This document shows, one piece after another, positions 52,290 to 60,414 of a DNA stretch of 64,000 nt. The notes beneath the pieces were generated by a model that ran no database searches, was not told the DNA's origin, and was given only the letters and a program-made list of their open reading frames with translations. Each line of letters begins with the position of its first letter. The first letter of the stretch is position 1. Source of the DNA: JAOAIV01 sp038849555 (GTDB lineage Archaea > Thermoproteota > Bathyarchaeia > Bathyarchaeales > Bathycorpusculaceae); contig JAWCMT010000002.1 of the NCBI GenBank assembly GCA_038849555.1, forward strand, positions 41,758 through 105,757, written 5' to 3'. The translations under genes were made by a program, and so were the position numbers.

Positions 52290-52637
52290 TCACTGGTTTG
52301 TTAATTGCTTAGCCAGTGCCCTAAAAAATTGTTCAATGCGGTCGCGGGTTCTTCCAAAATCCACAATTGCGGTGATTGTGGTGACAGGTGTTTCCGCTGT
52401 AACGGTCACTCTCGACGTTTTCTCGTCAACCGCTGAAGCGCTTATGAGAAGCACGGAAGCGTATGCAAAGAAACTTGCTTTTGTTCTGGCTTTAATATTG
52501 TGCTTTCCATCATTTGTTTCTTCGATTGTCCATTCTAGGCTAGCTAGAGCCTTGGAGATAGCTGGCCAAACTTTGCCTAAGGGGTAATCCATTTCAATTG
52601 TTTCCTTTTCTTTTCGTAAATATGCCACATTTCTCAC
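52290..52637 (-). CDS. unknown protein, small alpha/beta domain (115 aa)
   Basis: The 115 residues begin with a short basic stretch and contain LGKVWPAISKALASLEWTIEE, HNIKARTKASFFAYASVLLI, TSRVTVTAETPVTTI and RIEQFFRALAKQL, a helix-strand-strand-strand-helix pattern. It resembles in outline small domains of the DUF3568 kind, but I would not assign it. No signal peptide or Cys. Convergent with the ABC permease gene (20 bp between stops). Confidence 0.6.
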   Translation of the reverse strand: MRNVAYLRKEKETIEMDYPLGKVWPAISKALASLEWTIEETNDGKHNIKARTKASFFAYASVLLISASAVDEKTSRVTVTAETPVTTITAIVDFGRTRDRIEQFFRALAKQLTNQ

Positions 52638-52778
52638 TCTCTTTCTCTTAGGACCAATTTACTTTATAACTTTAATATTCCGCTTCACGAACAATCTGCA
52701 TCGCATTCTTCCAGCATCAAATGCTTTGCAGAATGAACTAGCCGAAGCAAAGCAACAATAAGGATTATAAGCAATCTC

Positions 52779-52991
52779 GTGTCTGACAACAAGCTGAGAA
52801 ACATGAACTTAACCTACTTAGCGCTGCTTTTGGCGCTTTCTGGCTTAGTTGGCTACTTCTTAATGTTATTATGCTATCCAACGTTAACTTTTGAGCGTCT
52901 TTTGTTTTTGGTGTGCTTTGCGCTTCCAGCTATTTTTCTTAATCGCTGGGCTGAACATCAGAAACGGAAACAGGCGATACGCGAGAATTAA
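52779..52991 (+). CDS. small membrane protein (70 aa)
   Basis: Two hydrophobic segments (about 12-33, TYLALLLALSGLVGYFLMLLC, and 38-55, ERLLFLVCFALPAIFL) and a basic C-terminal tail (HQKRKQAIREN) predict a two-helix hairpin. The start is GTG 52779, or ATG eight codons later. No recognised family. Nothing in the neighbourhood suggests its role. Confidence 0.5.
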   Translation: MSDNKLRNMNLTYLALLLALSGLVGYFLMLLCYPTLTFERLLFLVCFALPAIFLNRWAEHQKRKQAIREN

Positions 52992-53115
52992 AAAGGCTTG
53001 GGCTCAGTGCTCTACTGCCTGTTTTTTGGGTGTTTATTGTTCCTGTTTTCAGTTGGGTATAGACAAAACTTTTATCTTAAAACCTGCCACCAACAACAGA
53101 CAACGGTGTTGAAAT

Positions 53116-53307
53116 ATGCCTTGCGAATGTTGCGGTAAACCCGTAAAAGCATATGAAGACTTCATTTTAGTTGGAAAGTACCCTACACGAGGGCAAATGT
53201 GGAAATGGTCAGAAGGCAGCTATTATGTTGCTCCTGAAAGTTATGGAAAAATTTACCACAAAGACTGCTTTATAGAGGCGCTGAGTAAAGAAAAACTTAA
53301 GCTGTAA
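53116..53307 (+). CDS. small zinc-binding-like protein (63 aa)
   Basis: Starts MPCECCGKPVKAYEDFILVG and has a later YHKDCFIEAL. The C-x-x-C...H-x-x-C arrangement suggests one zinc site of treble-clef or LIM-like type. Between them is an aromatic stretch (MWKWSEGSYYV). It has the look of a small conserved archaeal protein of unknown function. The ATG is clear, and a purine-rich stretch lies upstream. Confidence 0.65.
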   Translation: MPCECCGKPVKAYEDFILVGKYPTRGQMWKWSEGSYYVAPESYGKIYHKDCFIEALSKEKLKL

Positions 53308-53426
53308 GTAAATTGGAGAATGTTCAAGTCAAAGTCATTAGTTGTGCATTAAATTCAATTGAAAATCCAACTTCGTATGGAATAAAATTTCTAGGCCACA
53401 TTTTTCTTTTAAATTTGATAGGCAGA

Positions 53427-53437
53427 TTTATATATTA
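53427..53437 (+). promoter_or_regulatory. TATA box for the DUF4332-like gene
   Basis: TTTATATATTA, a near-ideal archaeal box A, lies 33-43 bp upstream of the ATG at 53470. This would give a short 5' leader. Confidence 0.55.
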
Positions 53438-53469
53438 AATGAAAATAATGTAATTGTTGGTAGTTTTAA

Positions 53470-53874
53470 ATGGTTAAAATTGAAGATATTGAAGGAATAG
53501 GGAAAACTTACGCACAAAAACTTGCTGCTGCTGGAATTAAAACAACCGATGACCTTCTCGAGGCAGGTGCAACCCCTGCAGGAAGGGAAAAACTCGCCGC
53601 GAAAACCGGGATCTCAGAGAAAATGATTCTTGAATGGGTTAATCTCGCCGACCTAATGAGAATTAAAGGCGTTGGCGAGGAATACTCAGACCTCCTCGAA
53701 GAGGCAGGAGTAGATACAGTAGTTGAGCTTGCAAACAGGGTTCCTGAGAACCTGCATGCTAAGATGGCTGAGGTAAATGCAAAGGCGAAACTTGTTCGCC
53801 GGCTCCCAACGTTAAGTGAAGTCAAAGATTGGATTGAGCAAGCAAAGAAACTTCCCAAAAAAGTTGAACATTAG
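53470..53874 (+). CDS. helix-hairpin-helix protein, DUF4332 type
   Basis: 134 residues with two tandem helix-hairpin-helix units. The first is IEDIEGIGKTYAQKLAAAGIKTTDDLLEAG and the second DLMRIKGVGEEYSDLLEEAGVDTVVELANR. The GIG and GVG hairpins bind DNA or nucleic acid backbone in related proteins. Family members occur alone in many archaea and bacteria; their exact role is not known. Codon use is regular. A T-rich terminator follows. Confidence 0.85.
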   Translation: MVKIEDIEGIGKTYAQKLAAAGIKTTDDLLEAGATPAGREKLAAKTGISEKMILEWVNLADLMRIKGVGEEYSDLLEEAGVDTVVELANRVPENLHAKMAEVNAKAKLVRRLPTLSEVKDWIEQAKKLPKKVEH

Positions 53875-53888
53875 ATGGCGTTAGTGCC

Positions 53889-53905
53889 TCTTTTTTTATT
53901 TTTTA
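53889..53905 (+). terminator. T-run terminator
   Basis: CTCTTTTTTTATTTTTTATAC starts about 15 bp after the stop codon of the DUF4332-like gene. Two T-runs in a row are typical of archaeal transcript ends. Confidence 0.55.
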
Positions 53906-53989
53906 TACTTAATTTTCAAAGCAAATACATCCGAAAGCGTATTTGGGGCACATAAAATAAGAAGCGAATTCTAAAGCTCTTAGTTACAT

Positions 53990-54376
53990 TTAGAGTATTG
54001 TAACTTTTACTTCGGATATTTGTTTGTTGGCTTTCAAAGCTTGGATAAGCGCCTTTAGCACTTGTGCGTCTCCTCTTGCCACAATTATTTCTATGCAGGA
54101 ATCCGCTTCGACATGAGTATGGAGAAATGTCAAGACAGTGTTACTATAATTATGCTGTAGGTCAGTTATTTGGTTTCTTTTTGCTTCTCTCTTATAAATG
54201 AGGGTAATGACGGCTGTGACTCTTCCTTGAAGCTCATCGAGGCTTCTGCTTTCCGACATGTACGCACGCAGTGCCTGCCTTACGACTTCGGAGCGGTTTG
54301 CGAAGCCTTGCTGTTTAATGTACTCGTCTACTTTGTCCAGCAGCGTTTTCGGTAAAGATAAACTTATGATGCTCAT
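53990..54376 (-). CDS. nikR: nickel-responsive regulator NikR (CopG/ribbon-helix-helix)
   Basis: 128 residues. A ribbon-helix-helix DNA-binding N-terminus (ISLSLPKTLLDKVDEYIKQQGFANRSEVVRQALRAYM) is joined to an ACT-like metal-sensing C-terminus. All four high-affinity nickel ligands are in place: H75 (LQH), H86 and H88 (HTH) and C94 (SCIEI). NikR represses nickel uptake when Ni2+ is bound. It is divergent from a ZIP metal transporter 84 bp away, and a perfect 6-bp inverted repeat lies between them, 5 bp before its own ATG, so it may regulate both itself and the transporter. Confidence 0.93.
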   Translation of the reverse strand: MSIISLSLPKTLLDKVDEYIKQQGFANRSEVVRQALRAYMSESRSLDELQGRVTAVITLIYKREAKRNQITDLQHNYSNTVLTFLHTHVEADSCIEIIVARGDAQVLKALIQALKANKQISEVKVTIL

Positions 54377-54381
54377 ACAAA

Positions 54382-54396
54382 CTTATTAAGAATAAG
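54382..54396. promoter_or_regulatory. candidate NikR operator
   Basis: CTTATT and AATAAG are perfect inverted arms with a 3-base spacer (AAG), 5 bp upstream of the nikR ATG. A TATA-like ATATATAAG (54404-54412) for the divergent ZIP gene begins 8 bp further on. The arms are closer together than in E. coli NikR sites, so this is only a proposal. Confidence 0.4.
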
Positions 54397-54460
54397 CAGG
54401 CAAATATATAAGATTTTATTAAAAAATAGGAAAAAATTAATAAATTCGGCTTGTCCTCAG

Positions 54461-55228
54461 ATGTTTACGGTAGCCCACATGTTGCCAGAACTGCTTGGTT
54501 TGCTCAGCGTCCTCATCATAAGTTTGATTTCTCTTGTCGGCGCATTAACGCTAATGCTAAATGATAAGCACCTCGCAAAAATACTCCTGTACCTAGTCAG
54601 CTTCGCGGCTGGGAGCCTCTTCGGAGACGCATTCATCCACCTAATTCCAGACGCAATGGAAAAAACCAATCCAACTGTCCTAGCGTCCATCTTCATCATC
54701 TTCGGCATACTCGCCTCTTTTACTGTAGAACGCCTACTTCAATGGCGGCACTGTCACGTCCCAACCTCTGATGAGCATCCTCACCCATTTGCATACATGA
54801 ATCTCTTCGGAGATGCAGTCCACAACCTAATCGACGGCATGATAATCGCCGGTAGCTACATGGCAAGCATCCCCATTGGCGTAGCCTCAACACTTGCCGT
54901 GCTCTTTCACGAAATCCCACAGGAAATCGGAGACTTCGGGGTTCTAATTTACGGTGGTTTCAGCAAAAAACGCGCTATCAAACTGAACCTGCTAACTGCA
55001 ATAACCGCGATAGCTGGCGCAGTCATAGCAATAATCTTAAGCTCAATCATAGATGACTTTATTCCACTATTAATTCCCTTCGCAGCAGGCAACTTCATCT
55101 ACATCGCCGGTTCAGATTTAATTCCAGAGCTTCGCAAAGACTCGTGTGCTCCAGAAAAAGCCATAACACAAATGATGGCAATTATCCTTGGCGTAGCCGT
55201 AATGGCGTTGTTGCTTCTGCTGGAATAA
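54461..55228 (+). CDS. ZIP-family metal transporter
   Basis: 255 residues with eight predicted helices. The metal-site helices carry HNLIDGMIIAGSY (helix IV) and HEIPQEIGDFGVL (helix V), the hallmark His/Asp/Glu ligands of ZIP proteins. A short His-rich cytoplasmic loop (RHCHVPTSDEHPHP) lies before helix IV. ZIPs import Zn2+, Fe2+, Mn2+ or Ni2+. Pairing with nikR on the opposite strand suggests Ni2+ (or Co2+) as the cargo, an inference from context only. Confidence 0.9.
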   Translation: MFTVAHMLPELLGLLSVLIISLISLVGALTLMLNDKHLAKILLYLVSFAAGSLFGDAFIHLIPDAMEKTNPTVLASIFIIFGILASFTVERLLQWRHCHVPTSDEHPHPFAYMNLFGDAVHNLIDGMIIAGSYMASIPIGVASTLAVLFHEIPQEIGDFGVLIYGGFSKKRAIKLNLLTAITAIAGAVIAIILSSIIDDFIPLLIPFAAGNFIYIAGSDLIPELRKDSCAPEKAITQMMAIILGVAVMALLLLLE

Positions 55229-55341
55229 AGGCGGTACAAATCCCCAACTGGCTAACTATTTTGATTCCTTGCCGAATTCACCACGCACCTATAGGCCTCA
55301 TAAAGCAGCTGGATACGTTTCTTAATCTACTAGTAAAATAG

Positions 55342-55426
55342 TGCGGGGGGTGGGATTTGAACCCACGAACCCCTGCGGGATAGGCTCCTGAAGCCTACGC
55401 CTTTGGCCAGGCTCGGCGACCCCCGC
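55342..55426 (-). tRNA. tRNA-Leu (anticodon CAG)
   Basis: Type II tRNA. Acceptor GCGGGGG with CCCCCGC, anticodon stem TAGGC/GCCTA with loop TTCAGGA (anticodon CAG), a long variable arm, T-stem GTGGG/CCCAC with TTCAAAT. Discriminator A. CCA is not encoded, unlike the other three tRNAs in this window. Confidence 0.95.
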
Positions 55427-55671
55427 GCTTGTGCGCCAAATTTAGCAGTTGTTGAAAATAACTTTTACTGAATAAATATGTTGCCGCTCAAAATTTCAGG
55501 CACTGCTTGCTTATTCAGCGTTTGCCTCTTTAGAGTATGAGTGAATATTGCGGATTATGCCTAAAATGCTTGTTTGCTTTTGGGCCGAATTCTACTTTTT
55601 CATGGCGGTATATGCAAAAAAGTTAAATGCCTTCCGCAACGACATATGCTCTACCAAAAAAGGGATTGCGA

Positions 55672-56223
55672 ATGAACAGAAAGGCAATATCAAAGCTTCT
55701 GATTTTAGGCGTAGTGGTTATCGTTGTGGTAGCAGTTGGCGTTGCAGCATATTGGATGCTAGCTAATCCTCCAAGCACTGGCGAGCAAACTGGCGGTGAA
55801 GAAACAGGTGGCACAACGGCGCCGAACGTTGCGGGCGCAACCAGCTTGCAGTTTGATGTAATCGCCACCATAGAGGGCGTTCAGGAAAAATACACGTTTA
55901 TGGCTAAAAACATTGGCACCTCAAACCTGATGATGCGTGTGGATCAAACGGATGCGCAAGGTAATGTGTTCAAGTACATAATTAACTCGGTTGAACAGAA
56001 GGTGTGGGTTTATTACAACGGCGAATGGATGGATATGTCGGATCAATTCTCTATGTACTGGGATCAATGGAAACCAGCCTTTGATGGATATCAAAGCAGC
56101 CTTGAAGGTTGGTCAGGAACAGGCGATTATGAATACACAGCTAATGGCAACACGTTCAAGATAACCAAAATCCTTGTGAACCCAACACTTCCAGATTCCC
56201 TGTTCCAAGCGGGATCTCACTAA
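55672..56223 (+). CDS. membrane-anchored exported protein (about 183 aa)
   Basis: MNRKAISKLLILGVVVIVVV opens an N-terminal signal-anchor helix (about 8-30). A Gly/Thr/Glu-rich linker (STGEQTGGEETGGTTAP) and a globular beta-rich domain with many aromatic residues follow (about 55-183, FDVIATIEGVQEKYTFMAKNIGTSNLMMRV...). The start is ATG 55672, giving a basic N-region (NRKAISK). The domain resembles small archaeal exported beta-barrel or lipocalin-like domains, but the family is not identified. Single gene. Confidence 0.65.
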   Translation: MNRKAISKLLILGVVVIVVVAVGVAAYWMLANPPSTGEQTGGEETGGTTAPNVAGATSLQFDVIATIEGVQEKYTFMAKNIGTSNLMMRVDQTDAQGNVFKYIINSVEQKVWVYYNGEWMDMSDQFSMYWDQWKPAFDGYQSSLEGWSGTGDYEYTANGNTFKITKILVNPTLPDSLFQAGSH

Positions 56224-56244
56224 GCAAAAACACAGCCTATCCCC

Positions 56245-56255
56245 TTTCTTTTTTT
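56245..56255 (+). terminator. T-run terminator candidate
   Basis: TTTCTTTTTTT about 22 bp after the stop of the exported-protein gene. It may serve both this gene and, read from the other side, not moaA, whose stop is 30 bp further. Confidence 0.4.
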
Positions 56256-56286
56256 GGAAACGAAGCTGAAAGCGTCAAAACTGTCT

Positions 56287-57219
56287 TTACATGATTTTAT
56301 TATATGGCTCTCTCAACTGGTTCACGTGCACAAAAAGCTCTTTCAGCTCTTCGTCGCTTGCACCGCGGCGCATAGGCGTCAAGACATCAACTAAATTCTC
56401 ATTCCGCATGAGGCAAGTTTTCAGTTTGCCGTTGCTTGTAACCCTCAGTCTTGTGCAGTGGGCGCAGAACTCGCCGTTCTCGGTTGGATGCACAACTTCA
56501 ACTGTTACGTCGGGCAGATAGTAGATATGGCGGTTGTTCATGAAGCGTCTGGTTTCTACTTTCACGGCTTTTTGGCGTAGCATCTCTTCGTGTTCATTCA
56601 AGAAGTTGTGGTAAACCTTGAAGTATGCGTCATCAACGTTAACCGGGTCAAGCTCGATAAGCTGCAGTATGGCGCCTGTTTGCCGCGCGAAATCCATCAT
56701 TTCCTGCACATTGTCAACGTTAACGCCGTTTAAAACAACCATATTAAGCTTAACTGGGTGGAGGCCCGCTTCAACTGCAGCTTTGACGCCGTCTAACACT
56801 CTTTCGATTTGTCCCTCGGTTAGTTTGCGGTAAACTTCAGCGTTTAAAGTTGGCAAACTGATGTTCACGCGCCTTAAGCCACATGCATTGAGTTCGCGTG
56901 CCCGAGCGCCCAGCAGGCTCCCATTAGTTGTCATTGAGAGGTCTTTTAAGCCGGGTATCGCAGCGATACCTTTGACTATTTCGCAGAGGTCTTTCCGCAT
57001 GAGCGGCTCGCCGCCTGTCAGCTTAATTCTGTTAATGCCTAGCTCAACGGCGATTCTGGCGATTCTGATGATTTCTTCCGTGGTCATTTCTTCAGAAGCG
57101 CTGTTTACGCTGCATTCTTCGCCTTCTTTGTGGCAGTAATCGCAGCGGAGATTGCATCTTGGCGTCACGGCTATTCTGAGGTTAAGTAGAGGTCTGCCAT
57201 ATTTGTCTATCAAGGTCAT
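56287..57219 (-). CDS. moaA: GTP 3',8-cyclase (molybdopterin synthesis, MoaA)
   Basis: A radical SAM enzyme that starts molybdopterin synthesis from GTP together with MoaC. 310 residues. The N-terminal SAM cluster is C22, C26 and C29 (RCNLRCDYCH), followed by KLTGGEPLMRKDL and MTTNGSLLG. The C-terminal substrate cluster has C252, C255 and C269 (FCAHC...KTC). The usual C-terminal Gly-Gly is absent; the protein ends YNKIM. Archaeal members often lack the double Gly tail. The start is 2 bp after the moaB stop, so the three moa genes are translationally tight. Confidence 0.95.
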   Translation of the reverse strand: MTLIDKYGRPLLNLRIAVTPRCNLRCDYCHKEGEECSVNSASEEMTTEEIIRIARIAVELGINRIKLTGGEPLMRKDLCEIVKGIAAIPGLKDLSMTTNGSLLGARARELNACGLRRVNISLPTLNAEVYRKLTEGQIERVLDGVKAAVEAGLHPVKLNMVVLNGVNVDNVQEMMDFARQTGAILQLIELDPVNVDDAYFKVYHNFLNEHEEMLRQKAVKVETRRFMNNRHIYYLPDVTVEVVHPTENGEFCAHCTRLRVTSNGKLKTCLMRNENLVDVLTPMRRGASDEELKELFVHVNQLREPYNKIM

Positions 57220-57221
57220 CG

Positions 57222-57752
57222 TTATTCCCGAGCGTGCCTAACGATGTGAGGCGCCTCGGGCAAAATAAGCTTTTCGACTGAAGTTTGCACAGCGTCAGGG
57301 GAACCTGGGATACAAAACAGCACCTTACCCTTAGCAACGCCAGCGGCTGCGCGGGACATTACCGCTGCTGAACCCATCTTCTCGTAGCTTAAGTGCCTAA
57401 AAATCTCGCCGAAACCGGGCAGAGTTTTCTCAAAAAATGGTGAAACCGTTTCGATTGTAACGTCTTTCGGAGCGATTCCTGTGCCACCGCAAAATATGGC
57501 AGCGTCCAGTTCTGCAGAACCCAAAACGCCTTCAACTGCTTCTTTAATCATTTGCGTGTCGTCTGCTATTATCTTCTTGAACATAACATTGTGTCCCGCG
57601 TTTCTCAGCAAAGCCGCTATGGCGTCGCCTGAGGCGTCAGTTATTTTCTCGCCTTTCTGCAGCTGCTGATAACGTGAAGTGCTGCAAACAAAAACTGCAA
57701 AATTCAGCTGGCGAGGCGCTAATGCCTTATGCTGCCTTGTGCTCTCGCTCAT
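57222..57752 (-). CDS. moaB: molybdopterin adenylyl-transferase-like protein (MoaB/MogA)
   Basis: 176 residues of the MogA/MoaB fold. GGTGIAPKDVTIETVSP is the conserved loop that binds molybdopterin, and SRAAAGVAKGKVLFCIPGSPDAVQ is near the end. It adenylates molybdopterin before molybdenum insertion (known for MogA and archaeal MoaB). N-terminal ~15 residues are basic and disordered. In the moaC-moaB-moaA array, 4 bp after moaC and 2 bp before moaA. Confidence 0.93.
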   Translation of the reverse strand: MSESTRQHKALAPRQLNFAVFVCSTSRYQQLQKGEKITDASGDAIAALLRNAGHNVMFKKIIADDTQMIKEAVEGVLGSAELDAAIFCGGTGIAPKDVTIETVSPFFEKTLPGFGEIFRHLSYEKMGSAAVMSRAAAGVAKGKVLFCIPGSPDAVQTSVEKLILPEAPHIVRHARE

Positions 57753-57756
57753 GCGG

Positions 57757-58194
57757 CTACACCTGCTTCAATTTCCTTACAACATGAATATTTTCTATAG
57801 CCGTCGTCGGGTACTGCCCGGCAGCATCTTTCTCATACTGCTTTGTCATATCCCAAATTGTCAACAACGCTGCAGAAACCGCGGTAAGCGCCTCCATCTC
57901 CACGCCTGTCTGGGCTTTAGTCTTCACGGTTGCCGTAACTTCCACAGTGGTTTTATCCACGATTTTAGCCTCAACATCCACGCTTGTCAAGGGCAACGGA
58001 TGGCAGAGCGGCACCAGTTCGCTTGTCTTTTTAGCCGCGAGAATCCCCGCGATTTTTGCCGTGTAAAGCGGGTCGCCCTTAGCTGTTTTTCCTTCTTTTA
58101 TCAAATTCACGGTCTCAGGCTTCAGCCTAATTGACCCTTTCGCGGTGGCTTCTCGCAGTATTTCCGCCTTGCCGGATACATCAACCATAGTCAC
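57757..58194 (-). CDS. moaC: cyclic pyranopterin monophosphate synthase (MoaC)
   Basis: 145 residues, normal length. The MoaC motifs are present: MVDVSGKAEILREATAKGSI, KGDPLYTAKIAGILAAKKTSELVPLCHPLPL and TGVEMEALTAVSAALLTIWDMTKQYEKDA. It converts the MoaA product to cyclic pyranopterin monophosphate. First of the three moa genes and about 37 bp after the wHTH gene on the same strand. Confidence 0.96.
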   Translation of the reverse strand: MTMVDVSGKAEILREATAKGSIRLKPETVNLIKEGKTAKGDPLYTAKIAGILAAKKTSELVPLCHPLPLTSVDVEAKIVDKTTVEVTATVKTKAQTGVEMEALTAVSAALLTIWDMTKQYEKDAAGQYPTTAIENIHVVRKLKQV

Positions 58195-58231
58195 ATTATT
58201 TTCCTCCAGAGAGTGGAATACGCCTTGCCGC

Positions 58232-58498
58232 TTATTTATTCTGTTCCCAGACGTCTATTAGATTTTGCACAGCCTTAGCCCTAAGCGAGTTTTCATTGAA
58301 TTTGTACATGTGAATTCTCCCGTAAACCCTTTGTGTTAGTATCCCCTCAGCCTCCAGCAGCTTTAAATGTGCACTTGTTGCAGAATAGTTCAGGTTAATT
58401 CTTCGAGCAATATCCGAGACATTAAGCGCGCCCAGTTGCGCGATAAGCTTGAGGATTTTCAGTCTCGGTTTTGAAGAAAAAACTTCCTCGATTTCCAT
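58232..58498 (-). CDS. ArsR-type winged-helix regulator (88 aa)
   Basis: Compact winged helix: EIEEVFSSKPRLKILKLIAQLG, ALNVSDIARRINLNYSATSAHLKLLEAEGILTQRVYGRIHMYKF. It has no Cys or metal motif, so it is not a classic metal sensor. It begins 6 bp after the cdc6 stop and is followed by moaC, so it is probably co-transcribed with both. It may regulate this array itself; the sequence does not tell. Confidence 0.85.
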   Translation of the reverse strand: MEIEEVFSSKPRLKILKLIAQLGALNVSDIARRINLNYSATSAHLKLLEAEGILTQRVYGRIHMYKFNENSLRAKAVQNLIDVWEQNK

Positions 58499-58504
58499 AG
58501 CGCC

Positions 58505-59689
58505 TCATCTTCGGCTTTTTTCTAAAGCGGCACTTAATTCTTTCTCCAACTCATAAGCGGATATTGCCGGCAAAGAAACCCGTGTTGCTCTTCCCCGCTT
58601 GGTGGTTGCTGTGACCTCAGTTTTCAAAATGCCCATAGCAGAGAAAAATTGGACGTACTTCCAGAGTTGAGTGTGACTATACGGCTGTTCATCGAATTCC
58701 TCGCAAACCACGGCGTAAATCTGCTCAACCTCGGACAGTGAAGCGTAAGCGTTTTGGTTCTCTTTGAAAAATCTGGCGACACCAAGCAAGAACAGTTTCT
58801 CATGAAGCCCAAGCGAAGCCAAATCGCTTTTCCGGAAGGTTGGAATTATACTGGAAACTGCTTTCCGAACGCATTCAGGAGTAACTGAACCAAGGTTTTC
58901 CGCGTCAGCGTATTTCCCAGCGCGCCATAAAAGCTCAATGGCGAAGCGGGCATTCCCGTTTTCAGTAACTCCCAACTCAGCTATAAGGCTGACAACATCT
59001 TCCGCAACTGTTGACGGCGCAAAAGCCAAGGAAACCCTTTCGGTTAAAATATCTATAAGCTGACTTTTCTGGTACTTCTCCAGCCTAATAACGTTATGTT
59101 GCATCGTGCTTCTTGAGCTTGCATCTAACTTCTCTATTGCCTTCAAATCACGCATGATAAAAATAAGCGACATTCTCTGAGGTTCGCCTGTTCTTATTTC
59201 CTGCAGCCGCGTTAGCTTGTAAACGGTTTCTGAGCCTTCGCGCTCTATGAGGGCATCAGCTTCATCTAAGGTTAGAATTATGTATGCGTTTTCTTCGTCT
59301 AGAACCTGCATTAAGGTTTTCAGCAGCTCTTCTGCAGAGTAACCGCGCTTCGGAAACGTCGGCCAGAAAGAAGCAAGCGCATGCTGCATTATGAGAAAGA
59401 ATCTGCCGCGGTACTCGCGGCAGTTAACATGCACGTAGCGAAAGTTTACTCTTTTCTTTGCAGCTTCGGAGGTTATGTCTGCTCCAAAGCGCTGGGCGAG
59501 CGCGGTCTTTCCCGCGCCAACCTCGCCTGTTATGATAACTCGTTGGCTCATTTTTCCTGGAGATTGCAGCAGGAAATTGAAGAATTCCATTAGCAAATGG
59601 TGTTCTTTTTCTCTGTGAGGCAGACGGCGTGGAACATAGTTAATGTCAAGCTTCGTTTCGTCTTTGAATACGCTTTGAAGAGGCGCCAC
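58505..59689 (-). CDS. cdc6: Orc1/Cdc6 family AAA+ ATPase
   Basis: 394 residues. It has the family opening VPRRLPHREKEHHLLMEFF, Walker A ITGEVGAGKTAL, Walker B ILTLDEADAL, a sensor-like segment SLIFIMRDL, the lid region ARFAIELLWRAGKYAD and a C-terminal winged helix (about 310-385, KRGRATRVSLP). Archaeal Orc1/Cdc6 binds origin repeats and loads MCM; shorter or divergent paralogs may have regulatory roles. The sequence cannot decide which this is. The 120 bp upstream is AT-rich but I see no clear origin-recognition-box repeats. It heads an array with a wHTH and moaCBA. Confidence 0.87.
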   Translation of the reverse strand: MAPLQSVFKDETKLDINYVPRRLPHREKEHHLLMEFFNFLLQSPGKMSQRVIITGEVGAGKTALAQRFGADITSEAAKKRVNFRYVHVNCREYRGRFFLIMQHALASFWPTFPKRGYSAEELLKTLMQVLDEENAYIILTLDEADALIEREGSETVYKLTRLQEIRTGEPQRMSLIFIMRDLKAIEKLDASSRSTMQHNVIRLEKYQKSQLIDILTERVSLAFAPSTVAEDVVSLIAELGVTENGNARFAIELLWRAGKYADAENLGSVTPECVRKAVSSIIPTFRKSDLASLGLHEKLFLLGVARFFKENQNAYASLSEVEQIYAVVCEEFDEQPYSHTQLWKYVQFFSAMGILKTEVTATTKRGRATRVSLPAISAYELEKELSAALEKSRR

Positions 59690-59788
59690 GACATTTAAAC
59701 CTCAATTAATTATATTCACACTTGGCTTATTCTTTTCATTTGCTGCTTAATCATTATTTTTGAAGCAAAAGGCTAATAAATGCATGCT

Positions 59789-59803
59789 GCAATTCGTAAT
59801 TGC
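59789..59803. promoter_or_regulatory. inverted repeat upstream of arginine decarboxylase
   Basis: GCAATT and AATTGC with a 3-base spacer (CGT), ending 10 bp before the ATG at 59814. The space is shared with the divergent cdc6 gene. It could be an operator or a chance palindrome. Confidence 0.3.
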
Positions 59804-59813
59804 GATATAAAAA

Positions 59814-60395
59814 ATGATTCCAAAATACTTCTTCCTAACGAAGGGCGTGGGTAAACACAAAGAGCAACTTCAAAGCTTCGAATTAGCCTTAAGAAACGCC
59901 GGTATACACCACTGCAACCTTGTTAACGTTTCCAGCATCGTTCCTCCTGGCTGCGAAATGCTTTCACGCGAACAAGGCTTGAAAATGGTGCAGCCTGGCG
60001 AAATCACCTTTGTGGTTTTAGCCAGAAACGCCACCAACGAACCACACAGGCTTGTTGCCTCCTCTATCGGCGTAGCTATTCCCTCAGGCAAAAATCAGTA
60101 TGGCTACCTATCTGAGCATCACTCGTTTGGGCAAACAGACGAGGTAGCTGGCGATTACGCGGAAGATTTAGCTGCAACAATGCTTGCCACTACGATGGGC
60201 ATTGCCTTTGACCCTGAAACTGCATGGGACGAAAGAAAAAAGCTTTTCAAAACCAGCGGGTTGATAATCAAGACAACCAACATAACTCAGTCAGCGACAG
60301 GCGACAAAAATGGCTTATGGACAACCACCGTTGCCGCGGCAGTTTTTGTGCCAGCGAAGAATCATAAACTTTTGGAGAAGAAAACGAAGGCCTAA
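59814..60395 (+). CDS. pdaD: pyruvoyl-dependent arginine decarboxylase
   Basis: 193 residues. It makes agmatine and CO2 from arginine. The proenzyme cleaves itself between two serines in LVNVSSIVPPGCE (S40/S41 here), the second becoming the pyruvoyl cofactor. KYFFLTKGVGKHKEQLQSFELALRNAGI and the catalytic-chain SEHHSFGQTDEVAGDYAEDLAATMLATTMG match the family. Agmatine feeds polyamine synthesis and TiaS (encoded at 29403 in this window). Single gene, followed by a T-rich terminator. Confidence 0.95.
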   Translation: MIPKYFFLTKGVGKHKEQLQSFELALRNAGIHHCNLVNVSSIVPPGCEMLSREQGLKMVQPGEITFVVLARNATNEPHRLVASSIGVAIPSGKNQYGYLSEHHSFGQTDEVAGDYAEDLAATMLATTMGIAFDPETAWDERKKLFKTSGLIIKTTNITQSATGDKNGLWTTTVAAAVFVPAKNHKLLEKKTKA

Positions 60396-60414
60396 AAATT
60401 TACATAGCTGCCCT

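Noticed and set aside
59690..59813. Possible replication origin next to cdc6
   Set aside because: AT-rich, but no repeated origin-recognition-box-like elements could be seen, only one short palindrome at 59789-59803.
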